64,000 nt of DNA from assembly GCA_903918045.1 (NCBI GenBank), contig CAIXCY010000014.1, forward strand, positions 1 through 64,000. The letters are read 5' to 3'. Positions within the stretch are counted from its first letter, which is position 1; each line of letters opens with the position of its first letter. Under the pieces are notes generated by a model that had not been told where the DNA came from, made no database searches, and saw only the letters and a program-made list of their open reading frames with translations. Positions 50,701 through 61,793 of this stretch are shown one piece after another. The stretch comes from an uncultured Bacteroidia bacterium (GTDB taxonomy: Bacteria; Bacteroidota; Bacteroidia; Bacteroidales; Prolixibacteraceae). The position numbers and the translations under genes were made by a program.

Positions 50701-53217
50701 GTCGAAAGGTGAAACCTCCCTGGTAAATTGTGAAATACTAAAATCTCCGCCAGGCTCAAAAACCCGCGTTGTAATAACTGCCTCAAGTTTTCCGGGAGCT
50801 TTGGACAGAGGACCCGGATTTAACGGGAAAGAGACGTCACCGTTATCATTCAATTTACCATCAAAAATAGTTTGTTCCGCTGATTCAAATTTTTCGATCT
50901 GACTATCAAATGAATAATTCGAAAAATTGGGAAAGGTGGTCTTACCTTTGCGGAGCAACATATCGACTTTAGCCTTTAACAAAGGGGCAGGCGCTCCATG
51001 TAACCATTTAGCGTTTAAAGTTGCAGACTGATTCTTCTTACCTGCCTGCAGTAGTTCCGATGAAGTAGTAAACAGCAATTTAAGCCGGTTTGGCTTTACA
51101 GTTTCTATCCTGATCCGTTTTGTAAATTCTGCCCCCCCAACCTTTGCAACAAGACGCCAGTTACCTGTCGGAGCCTCAGCTTTAGTCGCACTTTTAAAAG
51201 TCGTGATATTTTCATTTAATGGCAGGACAATTTTCTGTTCGAGCTGTTCGGTTGGCGAATATAACTCGAAGATTACAGGATGATCAGGAGCCAGTTTTTT
51301 AATCTTGTCTTCAATAATAAGCGATACAAACAATGAATCTCCGGGACGCCACACCCCTCGTTCGGCGTAGAGGAATCCCTTCAGACCTTTCTGGACTTCG
51401 CTTCCGCCGACATCGAAACGACTAAGCTGTAACGAAGCCTCGTCCGTAATTTTCAGATATCCGATATCACTTCCCCGCTTTGCAACAATAAGAAAAGGGG
51501 CACGGTCCAGTGTCAGACTTATCAGCCCCTGATCATCTGTCTTACCCGAAATAATGAGCTGAGACTGGAAATCAAAAACCGAAATATCGGTACCCGGCTG
51601 TGGCTGAGCCGTTAAAAGATTTGTCGAGACCACCAGTAACTGATTATCCATTCCCCGTTTTGCAAGCAACCCGATATTCGAAGCAATTACATTTTTGGTC
51701 ATATTTCTCCGGTCAATGAAATAAGATATGGAACATGGATTATTCCTGTTCTTCCAGTTATATTGTTCCCCTTCATATTCATTCCAAGCCTCCTCTTCAT
51801 CGGCATTACCAGACAACCATTTATCATCATCATTGGCATGTTCAATACGCTTAACCCGTTTAACGGATGAATCATCAGAACAAGGATAAAGTGAAAACTC
51901 GGGGCGCATACTTAACTGAACCTGATAAATAGCACCGGGCTCAACCTTAACCAAATCATTAAGATTAATGCTGTATGCGCTCCACTTATTCAAAACCCCC
52001 GCATGGATCCCGGATAAGGGAAGTACGCCGCGATAGACTGGCCGCCCCACATTTCGCAACGAATTATACTCATCAAGATTATTGGTCTGAAAAAACTGAT
52101 GATAATTTCCTGAAAATATTTTCACAATCCTGATAGCTACAGCGCTAAGGTTAACCGCTTCAAACGGGATCGTAAGGCCATCAGTTGCAGGGACAATATT
52201 CCCTTTCCCGATGAACCGGATAGCCGGATTTTCAGATTGGAGGGACACCGGAACAACGATATTCTTTCCCAATCGATTTCCATCTGAATTTTTCAACCCT
52301 CCAAAAATCTCCAAATCATGGTTTCCCAATACCTCCTGCCTTGGAATAAGTCTCACCTTATTGTCTTCCACTGACACCTCAAACTCAATACCCTTCATAA
52401 CAAATAATCCTTCGGTCTCCTGATCAGTATTAACCGGATCAGAAAATAACAGTTCAATCGAAGGGGAAGCGCCCGATATTGACTTACTTCCCAATAAAGT
52501 AAATTCATTTATTGGAGGGATGAATACCTCCTGTTCATTCTGCCTTTCCGATTCGATAGGTTTACCACTCCAGCGAATATTTACCCTCCCTTTGTCGGTT
52601 CCCCTCTTTACCTGCTGAATAAAAAACTGATGTTCGGTACGATTTCCCCGATGAACCCATCGCAAAGGCAACCTGGAACCATTCTGATCACTATGAATCA
52701 TTTGTTCCACTTTTTCAGCGCTAAAAATATCACTTGTGGTTATCAATCCGGAGATCTCCGTTTTCAGTGCTGCATTTAATCTGTAACACCGAATGCCATC
52801 TATATCTACCGTAAAATCAGCCGGTGTAGTTCTGACCTGAAATTCAAATTTCCGAAGAGATTCAGGAACAGACTTCAACCGATCAAGATGAAGCGACACC
52901 TGATAAACTTGTCCTGATTTAAGTGATTTTAGCGGGTGAAATGTCAGTATATGTCCTTCGGAAAAGGTCGTTTTCCCTTTGACTTGTGGATCAAGCTCGA
53001 TCAAATCATTGGGGATTGGTTCTCTGCCGGCCTGATCCGGAACTGAACTCAAATTAATCCGGATATCCTCATTGATGCTTATTATACCTGAGGTATAGGC
53101 TGAAATATATTCCGAAAATGCTAAAGAGTCAGAAACAACTCTCTTTTTATTCCTCTGGCAGGAAACTAGAATTAGGATACAATAAAAAGAAAAACAAAAA
53201 ATCAGAGGTCGTTTCAT
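47716..53217 (-). CDS. Bacterial alpha-2-macroglobulin, thioester-containing lipoprotein
   Basis: At 1833 residues this is the largest gene here. I moved the start to ATG 53217, where a lipoprotein signal begins (MKRPLIFCFSFYCILILVSC, lipobox cysteine at residue 20). It holds serial macroglobulin beta domains, a bait-like region, and the thioester motif CIEQ (cysteine at about residue 1389, in YPHGCIEQTVS), followed by the alpha-hairpin thioester domain and a receptor-binding-like end. Such proteins trap attacking proteases in the periplasm. A run of acidic residues near 530 (DDDKWLSGNADEEEAW) interrupts a domain. Confidence 0.93.
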   Translation of the reverse strand: MKRPLIFCFSFYCILILVSCQRNKKRVVSDSLAFSEYISAYTSGIISINEDIRINLSSVPDQAGREPIPNDLIELDPQVKGKTTFSEGHILTFHPLKSLKSGQVYQVSLHLDRLKSVPESLRKFEFQVRTTPADFTVDIDGIRCYRLNAALKTEISGLITTSDIFSAEKVEQMIHSDQNGSRLPLRWVHRGNRTEHQFFIQQVKRGTDKGRVNIRWSGKPIESERQNEQEVFIPPINEFTLLGSKSISGASPSIELLFSDPVNTDQETEGLFVMKGIEFEVSVEDNKVRLIPRQEVLGNHDLEIFGGLKNSDGNRLGKNIVVPVSLQSENPAIRFIGKGNIVPATDGLTIPFEAVNLSAVAIRIVKIFSGNYHQFFQTNNLDEYNSLRNVGRPVYRGVLPLSGIHAGVLNKWSAYSINLNDLVKVEPGAIYQVQLSMRPEFSLYPCSDDSSVKRVKRIEHANDDDKWLSGNADEEEAWNEYEGEQYNWKNRNNPCSISYFIDRRNMTKNVIASNIGLLAKRGMDNQLLVVSTNLLTAQPQPGTDISVFDFQSQLIISGKTDDQGLISLTLDRAPFLIVAKRGSDIGYLKITDEASLQLSRFDVGGSEVQKGLKGFLYAERGVWRPGDSLFVSLIIEDKIKKLAPDHPVIFELYSPTEQLEQKIVLPLNENITTFKSATKAEAPTGNWRLVAKVGGAEFTKRIRIETVKPNRLKLLFTTSSELLQAGKKNQSATLNAKWLHGAPAPLLKAKVDMLLRKGKTTFPNFSNYSFDSQIEKFESAEQTIFDGKLNDNGDVSFPLNPGPLSKAPGKLEAVITTRVFEPGGDFSISQFTREVSPFDKYVGIRFPDEDPARSMLSSGKMNELQVVVVDPSGNLSDSQVEISAYKIDWRWWWDASEDYLANYVSQEQYKPFLSKKLSTSSGRATLNFTVTNENWGRYLFIAKLPDGHVVSRTVYLDWPYGSSANQQGGATMLSFSADREKYKVGEEIAVSFPGSKDGKALVSIENGSAILDKFWIDTKDGQTRVSFKAKPEMAPNIYLSITYLQPHDQTVNDRPIRMYGVIPMIIENPETHIVPVLTLPEELRSEQPFTVEISEKSGKAMNYTLAIVDEGLLGLTGYKTPDPWNTFFAREALGVKTWDLYDYVLGAYGGKLEKLFAVGGSDQLPDPSKQKAQRFKPVVKFLGPFSLAKNSRKSHRITLPQYIGSVRLMVVGASDDAFGSAEKAVPVRDPLMLLATVPRVVGINETIELPVSVFVQGNTVKDVELAVAHNSLLSVNENDKLNVSFSGPGEKDVRFSLRTGLKTGKGTITVTAHSGKENAIYNVEVDVRNPNPTIVTSKTGVVNSRQGKDYTLNSLGASGTGSANIEISGTPPMNLGKRLDYLITYPHGCIEQTVSAAFAQLVINQSVSLDEMKKGEVVSNIRSGIDQLRKFQLADGSFTYWPGNNYPSLWGTSWAGNFIVEAENLGFSIPSEVKKRWLNFQKTAANLWHRELSDRGMILDQAYRLYTLALANAPAIGAMNRLRETAGLPVEARWELAAAYILAGRPEVADQLVDMTEMEPSEYQNEGITFGSALRDRSILLQTLTLMKKKTEAFSVAQSISASLCSDEWMSTQTTACCLVALSRFAGSSNKSLNQNKFRITVNGKSEDINMDHIAYAKVLPPFDGKLPVKIENLSTTDLYVTLIQKGIPQNVDIPARQSGLKLESTFVSSDGKPLTVANLSKGTDFMAIVRIKNTGFIPLENIALTQIFPSGWEITNERLFGVETGSHFDYRDFRDDRVLTYFSLKMNELKEFRVKLNSTYSGSYYLPPVQCEAMYNNRFSANTSGMKVVVGN

Positions 53218-53307
53218 GGTACTAAGGTTGGTAGATAATATTAATATTTTTATAACTCCCTTGTGACTGTAGAAGAAGCGGGACAGATAATCGTGGCTAA
53301 CGGTTAT

Positions 53308-53315
53308 CAAATATA
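53308..53315 (-). promoter_or_regulatory. -7 element upstream of the alpha-2-macroglobulin gene
   Basis: On the minus strand, tatatttg lies about 90 bases before ATG 53217. No clear -33. It makes the longer track start at 53310 unlikely. Confidence 0.35.
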
Positions 53316-53409
53316 GAAATTTATTCAGTCACCACTTCGCCCTATACTTAATGATTTTACTTGTTCAGCGTAAATTGGAATTAAAAATAAATAAACGTTA
53401 TCTAAACCC

Positions 53410-53512
53410 TTCGTTTGTAACAAAGGGTAAATGGCTTATCGTTTTTAACGAATTTTACTATACCCATTAATTGAAACGAGGGGTAAATGGATTATTTTTT
53501 TTTAAACGAACC
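53410..53512. repeat. Intergenic direct repeat
   Basis: Two imperfect copies of gggtaaatgg-TTAT-TTTTAAACGA start at about 53425 and 53481, 56 bases apart. The function is unknown. The rest of 53316-53592 holds no gene that I can see. Confidence 0.45.
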
Positions 53513-53592
53513 CTTTAATCATGCCGAAAATGAGGTCTTAAAATTCCTTTCGGATAATACAATCCTTAAAAGCAAATCTGAGTTGAATTAAG

Positions 53593-53621
53593 AAAAAAAA
53601 CCGGAGTTAAAAACTCCAGGC
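53593..53621 (-). terminator. Terminator after the LOG-family gene
   Basis: On the minus strand ggagttt and aactcc pair in CCTGGAGTTTTTAACTCCGG, followed by eight T residues, about 75 bases beyond the stop at 53697. Confidence 0.8.
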
Positions 53622-53696
53622 CCTTAACCCCATGTTGCAAACAAAGGGGATAGCCACAAGTATGAAGATTAATAAAGTACAAGAAGATTCGACCCA

Positions 53697-54287
53697 TTAC
53701 ACCCTTGCCGGACCAGGAACGTCAAACCATTTGGTGGTGAGCTCCACATATTTGTAATTTTGAATATAACTTATTGCTTCAATAGAGTTCGCAGCAATAA
53801 AATAGGTCGACTTGTAATCCTCTTTGGAAAAGGATTCACGGTAAGCTCTCTCAAACTGTGCGAAGAGGGAATTAAAAAAACCATCAGTATTGATAAACAC
53901 AATTGGTTTTTGATGATATTGCAATTGTTTGAGCGTTATTACCTCAAGTATTTCTTCAAGTGTACCAAACCCGCCCGGAAGTGCGATAAACGCATCTGAC
54001 CGTTTGCGCATCAGGTATTTTCGGTCACGCATGTTCGGTGTGATGATCAACTCATGATCGCGTTGGGAGGCGAGCAGTTTATTATGAATCGATTCGGGGA
54101 TAATTCCGATTGAAGTGGCGCCTGCCTCTCTGGCGGCTTCAGCAACTGTATGCATTAATCCCACATTTGAACCACCATAAACAATCGCGAATTGGTTATC
54201 GCCGATTAGTTTTCCAAGGTTCCTGGCCTCCTCAAAATAAAGCTCAGGAATGGCATTGCTGGATGAACAGAAAACACAGATATTCAT
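53697..54287 (-). CDS. LOG-family (TIGR00730) nucleotide 5'-monophosphate phosphoribohydrolase
   Basis: This 196-residue Rossmann-type protein has the LOG signature PGGFGTLEE in FIALPGGFGTLEEILEV and the conserved MRDRKYLMRKRSDAF segment. Family members release base from nucleoside monophosphates, including cytokinin precursors in plants and some bacteria. In bacteria the physiological role is often unclear, and many are misnamed lysine decarboxylases. It lies downstream of gyrB, separated by a hairpin. Confidence 0.92.
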   Translation of the reverse strand: MNICVFCSSSNAIPELYFEEARNLGKLIGDNQFAIVYGGSNVGLMHTVAEAAREAGATSIGIIPESIHNKLLASQRDHELIITPNMRDRKYLMRKRSDAFIALPGGFGTLEEILEVITLKQLQYHQKPIVFINTDGFFNSLFAQFERAYRESFSKEDYKSTYFIAANSIEAISYIQNYKYVELTTKWFDVPGPARV

Positions 54288-54343
54288 GATAAGGTAATTA
54301 GGCTATTCGACAATTAGGCTACTGGGTGATTAATGGTTGAAAA

Positions 54344-54386
54344 GTGAGCGGGTGACTATTCAGAACTTGAAGAGTCACCCGCTCAC
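54344..54386 (-). terminator. Hairpin downstream of gyrB
   Basis: The sequence gtgagcgggtgact pairs perfectly with agtcacccgctcac over 14 bp around a 15-base loop, with only four T residues after it on the minus strand. It lies about 23 bases after the gyrB stop, so it is probably a terminator. Confidence 0.65.
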
Positions 54387-54408
54387 TATCGCGGATAAAA
54401 TGAAATCG

Positions 54409-56427
<2,019 letters not shown>

Positions 56428-56588
56428 TCAGGGATTGCCTGTACCTCCTGAAATGGGAATTTATTCACTAATACTTTCAATTTCGGTGAAAGACTACTCA
56501 ATTTTCAGAGGTTTGCAAATATAATAAAATAAACAATGAAAAACGAAATAAAGGAGCGTGAAAATTTAGTAAATCACAAAAAATAATC

Positions 56589-56625
56589 GAGTCTTATCTC
56601 GCTATATTTCAACAAGATAAGACTC
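56589..56625 (-). terminator. Terminator after the outer-membrane barrel gene
   Basis: The arms gagtcttatct and agataagactc form a perfect 11-bp stem around a 15-base loop, with a T-rich run (attatttttt) after it on the minus strand. It ends the barrel/TPR operon. Confidence 0.8.
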
Positions 56626-56665
56626 AACTGGTGGTTTCCGGCCTACAAATACCGGAGTTCAACGG

Positions 56666-58420
56666 TTAGAATGAAACTGACACTCCCCCCATCAATCTTA
56701 ATCCCTGCGAACCATAGCCAAGCCATTGGTCATTCAACCGGTTTAAGAGGTTATCCACACGTCCGAAAAGCTTTAAATTAGTACTTAATTCAAATGTGGC
56801 ACCCAGATTTAAACGGATAACGGGATCAATTGAGAAAGTTTCATCGTGAGAAACAGGTGATGCCAACGGACTAAAATTAAACACCCTGGCTTGTCGCATC
56901 CCAATTACACCAAGATCTGCAAAACCGGTCAATTTATCTATAATTCGGACTCCGGTATAAGCAGAGAGATCAAAATTTGCCTTTTGAGGAGCAAAGGGCA
57001 ATTTATCAAGTTTGTAATTATAATAATTGCCACTAATTATCACCGAAAGGTCATTTCCTGATACATAGGAAAACTCGGCAGAAAAATTGGTTATTTTAGC
57101 ATTATCGTAGACGACTTCAAATGTGTTATCATACACTGGTGCAGGATTTATGGCCGAACTAAAATAACTGTTCTGTGTATAAAAATAGAGGTCTTTTACC
57201 TGACTAAATTTTATCCCGAGGTTATAGGAAATTTCACGCGAAATCTTCCCTTTTAAACCACCCGAAATAGTATAAGTGTAATCGGTATTCCGTACGTTAT
57301 GGCGGGGATCTGACCAGTAATTTTCAAGTGAAATATCACTGTAACGGTTATTCTTCAGATCACCCTTGAATCCCGCATATAAAGTCAGTATTCCTTCGAC
57401 TGGCTTAAAATTAAATTCAAAATCGGGGTATAGACGAGTTGCCTTTTCTCCGGTATTATCTGTGGTTGTAACAAAATTAACACCGCCTCGCAAGTACCAA
57501 TTATCTCCATCCAGTCTTACTGATGGTGCAATGCGGATTACATCCTTATTTTTCGTCCCGGGCATATTGGATTCCAGCATGATACTATCGGTTGTAAAAT
57601 GGTCGTAGGAGAAATCAATGATGCCATGAACCACCTCGAAATTATAATCAAATTTCCCAAAGAGGCCGGCGCTGTTCTCCTTCTGTCCGGTTTTTGAATT
57701 AAAAAATCCAAGTCGTACACCACTATTAAAAATTAAATTATTCTTTGGATTATCGTTGCTTTGCAGGGCCACTTTAAAATCCCCCTTTTCATAGACTTGT
57801 TTAAAGCCATATTTATGAGAGGTCAGGGAGTCAATTTTTGCAGGAATCAAAGCAGGATAACCATAATTTCGCATAGCGTTACGATCGTACGAAAGATCCA
57901 GCTTAAGGACCGAACTTCCAATATTTACAGAACCAAAAATCGCGCCGCCACTCTGACTATAAGGGGCGTCGACCTTATTACCTTCGCGCAATTTAATCTG
58001 ACTTTCAGATGACAAGTGCCGAAGATGGAGGCCGAAAGTAGCCGATTTGGATTCCGGAAGGTTTAAAAAAAATTCTCCGTAGGCAGTGGTTGATGTACCG
58101 GCGCCAAGTTTAAGGTAACCAATTCCTAAATCTTTATAGGAGTGCCTGTTTACATCGGCTGGTTGAATCGAAGAAGCTAAAAACCCAGAATTGATTGGTC
58201 TGCTCTCGATTGAATAGTTAAATTCAGGGGCAAAATGGGTCGTATCTCCGATAACCGGCATTAGGTTAACCTTGTTGGCCTTTGCAAGACTTGGATGATA
58301 AGCTTTCATCACATCCACCGACTGATTTAAGGTCGTAGTGTCTTTTTGGGCCATTGCAACACCGGAAAAAAGGGTAACTTTTAAAATGAGAATTGAAATT
58401 CCACGATATAGTTGTTTCAT
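56666..58420 (-). CDS. Outer-membrane beta-barrel protein, TonB-receptor-like without plug
   Basis: This 584-residue protein has a signal peptide (ISILILKVTLFSGVAMAQ), many alternating beta strands (YLKLGAGTSTTAYGEFFLNL and similar), and a C-terminal strand ending in phenylalanine (LMGGVSVSF), as outer-membrane barrels do. No plug domain or TonB box is visible, so it is not a standard TonB-dependent receptor. It sits 15 bases downstream of the TPR gene at 58436, so the two form one operon and probably one complex. The transported molecule is unknown. Confidence 0.8.
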   Translation of the reverse strand: MKQLYRGISILILKVTLFSGVAMAQKDTTTLNQSVDVMKAYHPSLAKANKVNLMPVIGDTTHFAPEFNYSIESRPINSGFLASSIQPADVNRHSYKDLGIGYLKLGAGTSTTAYGEFFLNLPESKSATFGLHLRHLSSESQIKLREGNKVDAPYSQSGGAIFGSVNIGSSVLKLDLSYDRNAMRNYGYPALIPAKIDSLTSHKYGFKQVYEKGDFKVALQSNDNPKNNLIFNSGVRLGFFNSKTGQKENSAGLFGKFDYNFEVVHGIIDFSYDHFTTDSIMLESNMPGTKNKDVIRIAPSVRLDGDNWYLRGGVNFVTTTDNTGEKATRLYPDFEFNFKPVEGILTLYAGFKGDLKNNRYSDISLENYWSDPRHNVRNTDYTYTISGGLKGKISREISYNLGIKFSQVKDLYFYTQNSYFSSAINPAPVYDNTFEVVYDNAKITNFSAEFSYVSGNDLSVIISGNYYNYKLDKLPFAPQKANFDLSAYTGVRIIDKLTGFADLGVIGMRQARVFNFSPLASPVSHDETFSIDPVIRLNLGATFELSTNLKLFGRVDNLLNRLNDQWLGYGSQGLRLMGGVSVSF

Positions 58421-58435
58421 AATACTTTCTGATTT

Positions 58436-61400
58436 TTATTTCTTTTTTGACCCCGAACCTGATGGCTGTGTTTTAACATCCGTTTTACCAGAAGCAGGAG
58501 TCTCTTTACCGTCCAAACTCTGGAGATATTGAGACGCCTCATCAATAATGCCATCATCTTTCTGTTCATAATTCTCAATAATGCTCTTCAGTGTATTGGT
58601 TGCCTGAAAAAGATCGTTCTGTTTTTCATATACATGAGCAAGCAACAGAAAACTTTTTCCTAACCAGTACTGATGAGGGGAACTCTTCTCAATGAAATCA
58701 TTAACCTCGTTTTCTGTCTCCTTCAATTTGTTTTCACCATAATAATATTCGCAAACCCTGTATTTGGCTTCAGCCCCTTCCAGGGATTTGGCATCAGCCG
58801 ATAATTTACGCCAGAGTGGTAAAGCTTTTGACGGGTCGTTTAGTCCGACGTAAGCTTTAGCAGACTTAAAAGTAGCCTCACGATCAAGTTCAGGCGGCAC
58901 TTTCTCCATGCTTCTGAGCCTCCAGCCAATTTTAGAAACTGCATCATACTGTTTCATTTCATAATGGCAACGTAACCTCCCTGCCAAAGAGAGCAACAAA
59001 TTATTATTGTTTCCGGATACAGATTCCAAGCGTTCGTAATAACCTAAAGCTTTTTGAAAATCGCCTGCTTTGTAAGCGATTTCGGATCCATGTAACAGCG
59101 CATTCTCGGTAAAGATATTTTCAGGTTGTACCAGAATAAAATCATAATCTAACAGGGCCTCTTCAGGATTAGCGACAAATTCCAATTCCCCTTTATAAAA
59201 ATGGACATTAAGTGTGAAATTACCGGTGGGGAAATTCTCAAGATATTTACCAAGTTCATCAGCAGCCCGAGGATCTTTAGCCATATAAAGCTTCTCTGCC
59301 GCATAATAGGTGAGTGAATCCTGCTCATTTTGGGAAGGGGTTGCTGAATGTCCAAGTTTCCTGGCATAGGTGATATAATCCCCCACCTTATTATTCTCTA
59401 CATAATTATTCCGTATACCTGCAAGCGCCCCCTTTGCCTCCGGACTATTCGGATAATTTTCAGCTACCTGCTTATAGTATTCAGTCGAAGCATTAAAATC
59501 ATTACTGTTATACGCCAATAAACCCAATTGAACCAATGCCCTGGGCTTGTACGGACTCGTCGGAAACCGGGAAATCAACCCTTCATAACTCTCAACAGCC
59601 TTATTGTGATCCTGCAACCGTTCCCATGATTTTCCGGTTTCAAACATTGCATCATCAATATAGGCGGATTGCTGAAATTCCGATTCCAGCTGCTTTAATT
59701 CACTGATTTTAAGCTCATTATCATTCATTAATCCATGACTGAACGCTTTTTGGAATAAGGCATAATCGGAATCGGATGAGCGTGTCTCGTATGCCTTCTG
59801 ATACCATGAAATCGCCTCATCATATCTGCTGGCAACAAAACTGCAATCTCCAAGCCGATTTAAAGCATCGGAATACAGGGGTAAACTTTTGGTAATATTC
59901 CCTTCGATATACTTTATAAACCACGGAATTGCAAGTTCATACTCCTCCTTATTAAAGAAAACATATCCAAGATTATAATTTGAAATGGCATATTCTGTCA
60001 GCTTTGAGGCTCCCGGTGTACTCTGAAATTTCCTGTAATCGGCAACGGCTTCATCACTCTTCCCCAGCCTGAAATTGGCATCTCCACGCCAATAATAGGA
60101 CAGTCCACGCAATTCATTATTTTGATCTCCGTAAACTAGTGATTTATTAAACAACTGAATAGCATCCTGAAATTTCAGATCTCTGAAAAATTCAATCCCC
60201 CTGTTCAAGGCAACGCGTTGATAAGCTTTTTTGATTGTGGCGCTTTTCACTTTAATTTTGTCCAGTGAGACAAGGGCATCTTTATAATTACGCGTTGTCA
60301 TAAAAACTTTGCCAAGGTAGTCGTAAGCTACTCCATTTTTCTCCGAATTAGGATAGGCTGTAATGTAGCGGTCAAATGCCTTAATAGCCTCATTAAATGG
60401 AGAATAATTCAGTTCATAGGTGATTTTGGCATATTGGAAAAGGGCGTCCTCCTTAATCACGGGATCAAAATCAAGATTGGAAGCATTTTGAAACGCCATC
60501 ATAGCTCGCTGTTTATCTCCTTTTTTGATGTATAAATCAGCCAGTTCATAATAGCTGTTTTGTGCCAGTGCGTCCTTCCCCTTGACCGATTTCTCCAGAT
60601 TGGCAATTGCATTTTCCGTTTCCCCTTCGCTGGCAAAACAAAATCCTGCGACATAATATTGTAAAGGAGTTATATCCTTGCTTTTCAAATAGATTTTCAC
60701 ATATTGCAATGCCTCACTATAATTTTTCAGCAGGTAAAAGGAAACCCCAAGAACTTTAGCCAATTCAATTCGTCGTTCTTCAGAAGCGCCTTTCATTAAG
60801 GGTGGTGCCATTTGAACCACCTCCTCATACTTCTGCTGTGCAAAATAGATTTGTGCCTTGTAAAATGGGATCACTGCTGCAAATTGAGCCGACTTTTCTA
60901 TTTTTTCAAATTCCCGAAGTGCAACATCATATTTACCATCAAGATAGTTAATATGCGCCCAGTAATATTTTGATGCGTCAGAATATACACCTGGTTTATC
61001 TTTTAACTCTGCAAAGAAGACTTTAGCAATATCTTTGTTGCCTGCCTCAAGGTTAGAGAAGCCGGATTTATAGCAAAAATCATCCAGCTCTTTACCCGAT
61101 AAAGCATACCGATCAACATTTTTAAACGATGCGAGTGCCTTTGCATAATATTTCTGGTTAAAATCGGCATTTCCAAGTCTGAAATAGGCGTTGTTGATCC
61201 TTGGCGATTCCGGATTATTTGCCACAAATGATTCTAGTAACATTCGGCCATTAAGATTTCCCATTTCAAGATTACAAACCCGGATAAAGTAATCAGCCTC
61301 ATCCGCATAGGTAGATCCCGGCTGGGAAATCGCACTAAGCTTCTGGAATTCAAAAAGTGCTGCACCATAATTTTCAGCATTGAATAACTCAACTGATGTT

Positions 61401-61510
61401 TTATAAATCTCACTGTAGTTTTCCGGCCCATCCAATGTCTGGGCGTGTAAGGGGAAAACATAAAGTGAGAAAATCACAAAAACCTTAATAAACTGATTTT
61501 TAATTTTCAT
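58436..61510 (-). CDS. Large secreted TPR-repeat protein
   Basis: This 1024-residue protein has a signal peptide (IKVFVIFSLYVFPLHAQ) and then TPR repeats along nearly its whole length (for example YFRLGNADFNQKYYAKALASF, YYWRGDANFRLGKSDEAVADY, ALVQLGLLAYNSNDFNASTEYY). A Ser/Gly/Lys-rich tail (KTQPSGSGSKKK) ends it. Such proteins scaffold envelope complexes or resemble the Tol-Pal helper YbgF/CpoB. It is encoded directly upstream of the barrel protein and is the first gene of that operon. Confidence 0.85.
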   Translation of the reverse strand: MKIKNQFIKVFVIFSLYVFPLHAQTLDGPENYSEIYKTSVELFNAENYGAALFEFQKLSAISQPGSTYADEADYFIRVCNLEMGNLNGRMLLESFVANNPESPRINNAYFRLGNADFNQKYYAKALASFKNVDRYALSGKELDDFCYKSGFSNLEAGNKDIAKVFFAELKDKPGVYSDASKYYWAHINYLDGKYDVALREFEKIEKSAQFAAVIPFYKAQIYFAQQKYEEVVQMAPPLMKGASEERRIELAKVLGVSFYLLKNYSEALQYVKIYLKSKDITPLQYYVAGFCFASEGETENAIANLEKSVKGKDALAQNSYYELADLYIKKGDKQRAMMAFQNASNLDFDPVIKEDALFQYAKITYELNYSPFNEAIKAFDRYITAYPNSEKNGVAYDYLGKVFMTTRNYKDALVSLDKIKVKSATIKKAYQRVALNRGIEFFRDLKFQDAIQLFNKSLVYGDQNNELRGLSYYWRGDANFRLGKSDEAVADYRKFQSTPGASKLTEYAISNYNLGYVFFNKEEYELAIPWFIKYIEGNITKSLPLYSDALNRLGDCSFVASRYDEAISWYQKAYETRSSDSDYALFQKAFSHGLMNDNELKISELKQLESEFQQSAYIDDAMFETGKSWERLQDHNKAVESYEGLISRFPTSPYKPRALVQLGLLAYNSNDFNASTEYYKQVAENYPNSPEAKGALAGIRNNYVENNKVGDYITYARKLGHSATPSQNEQDSLTYYAAEKLYMAKDPRAADELGKYLENFPTGNFTLNVHFYKGELEFVANPEEALLDYDFILVQPENIFTENALLHGSEIAYKAGDFQKALGYYERLESVSGNNNNLLLSLAGRLRCHYEMKQYDAVSKIGWRLRSMEKVPPELDREATFKSAKAYVGLNDPSKALPLWRKLSADAKSLEGAEAKYRVCEYYYGENKLKETENEVNDFIEKSSPHQYWLGKSFLLLAHVYEKQNDLFQATNTLKSIIENYEQKDDGIIDEASQYLQSLDGKETPASGKTDVKTQPSGSGSKKK

Positions 61511-61737
61511 TTGTATATTATTTGTTTTTTAGCGGCTAAATGAAATAGCGATAAGGAAATATTCAATTTCATTAATGAATTCTCAGCCAGGGCTATTTCA
61601 TCAGAAAATATGTTGTTTTAAAGAACTTATTAGATTTAATACCAAAATCTAAAATTAAGCCATGCAAATTAGCAAATTTCCGGATAACCGATGATCCGTT
61701 CCTACAACGAATTGATAAAAAAATCGATGAATATCAT

Positions 61738-61745
61738 TAGTTTTG
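61738..61745 (+). promoter_or_regulatory. -7 element upstream of ftsE
   Basis: The element tagttttg (TAnnTTTG) lies 48 bases before GTG 61794 and overlaps the track's TTG start at 61743, which makes that start impossible if this promoter is used. Confidence 0.45.
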
Positions 61746-61793
61746 CAAACAGGTGCTTTTTACAAATATAGACTTTTAATAATTATTCGAATC

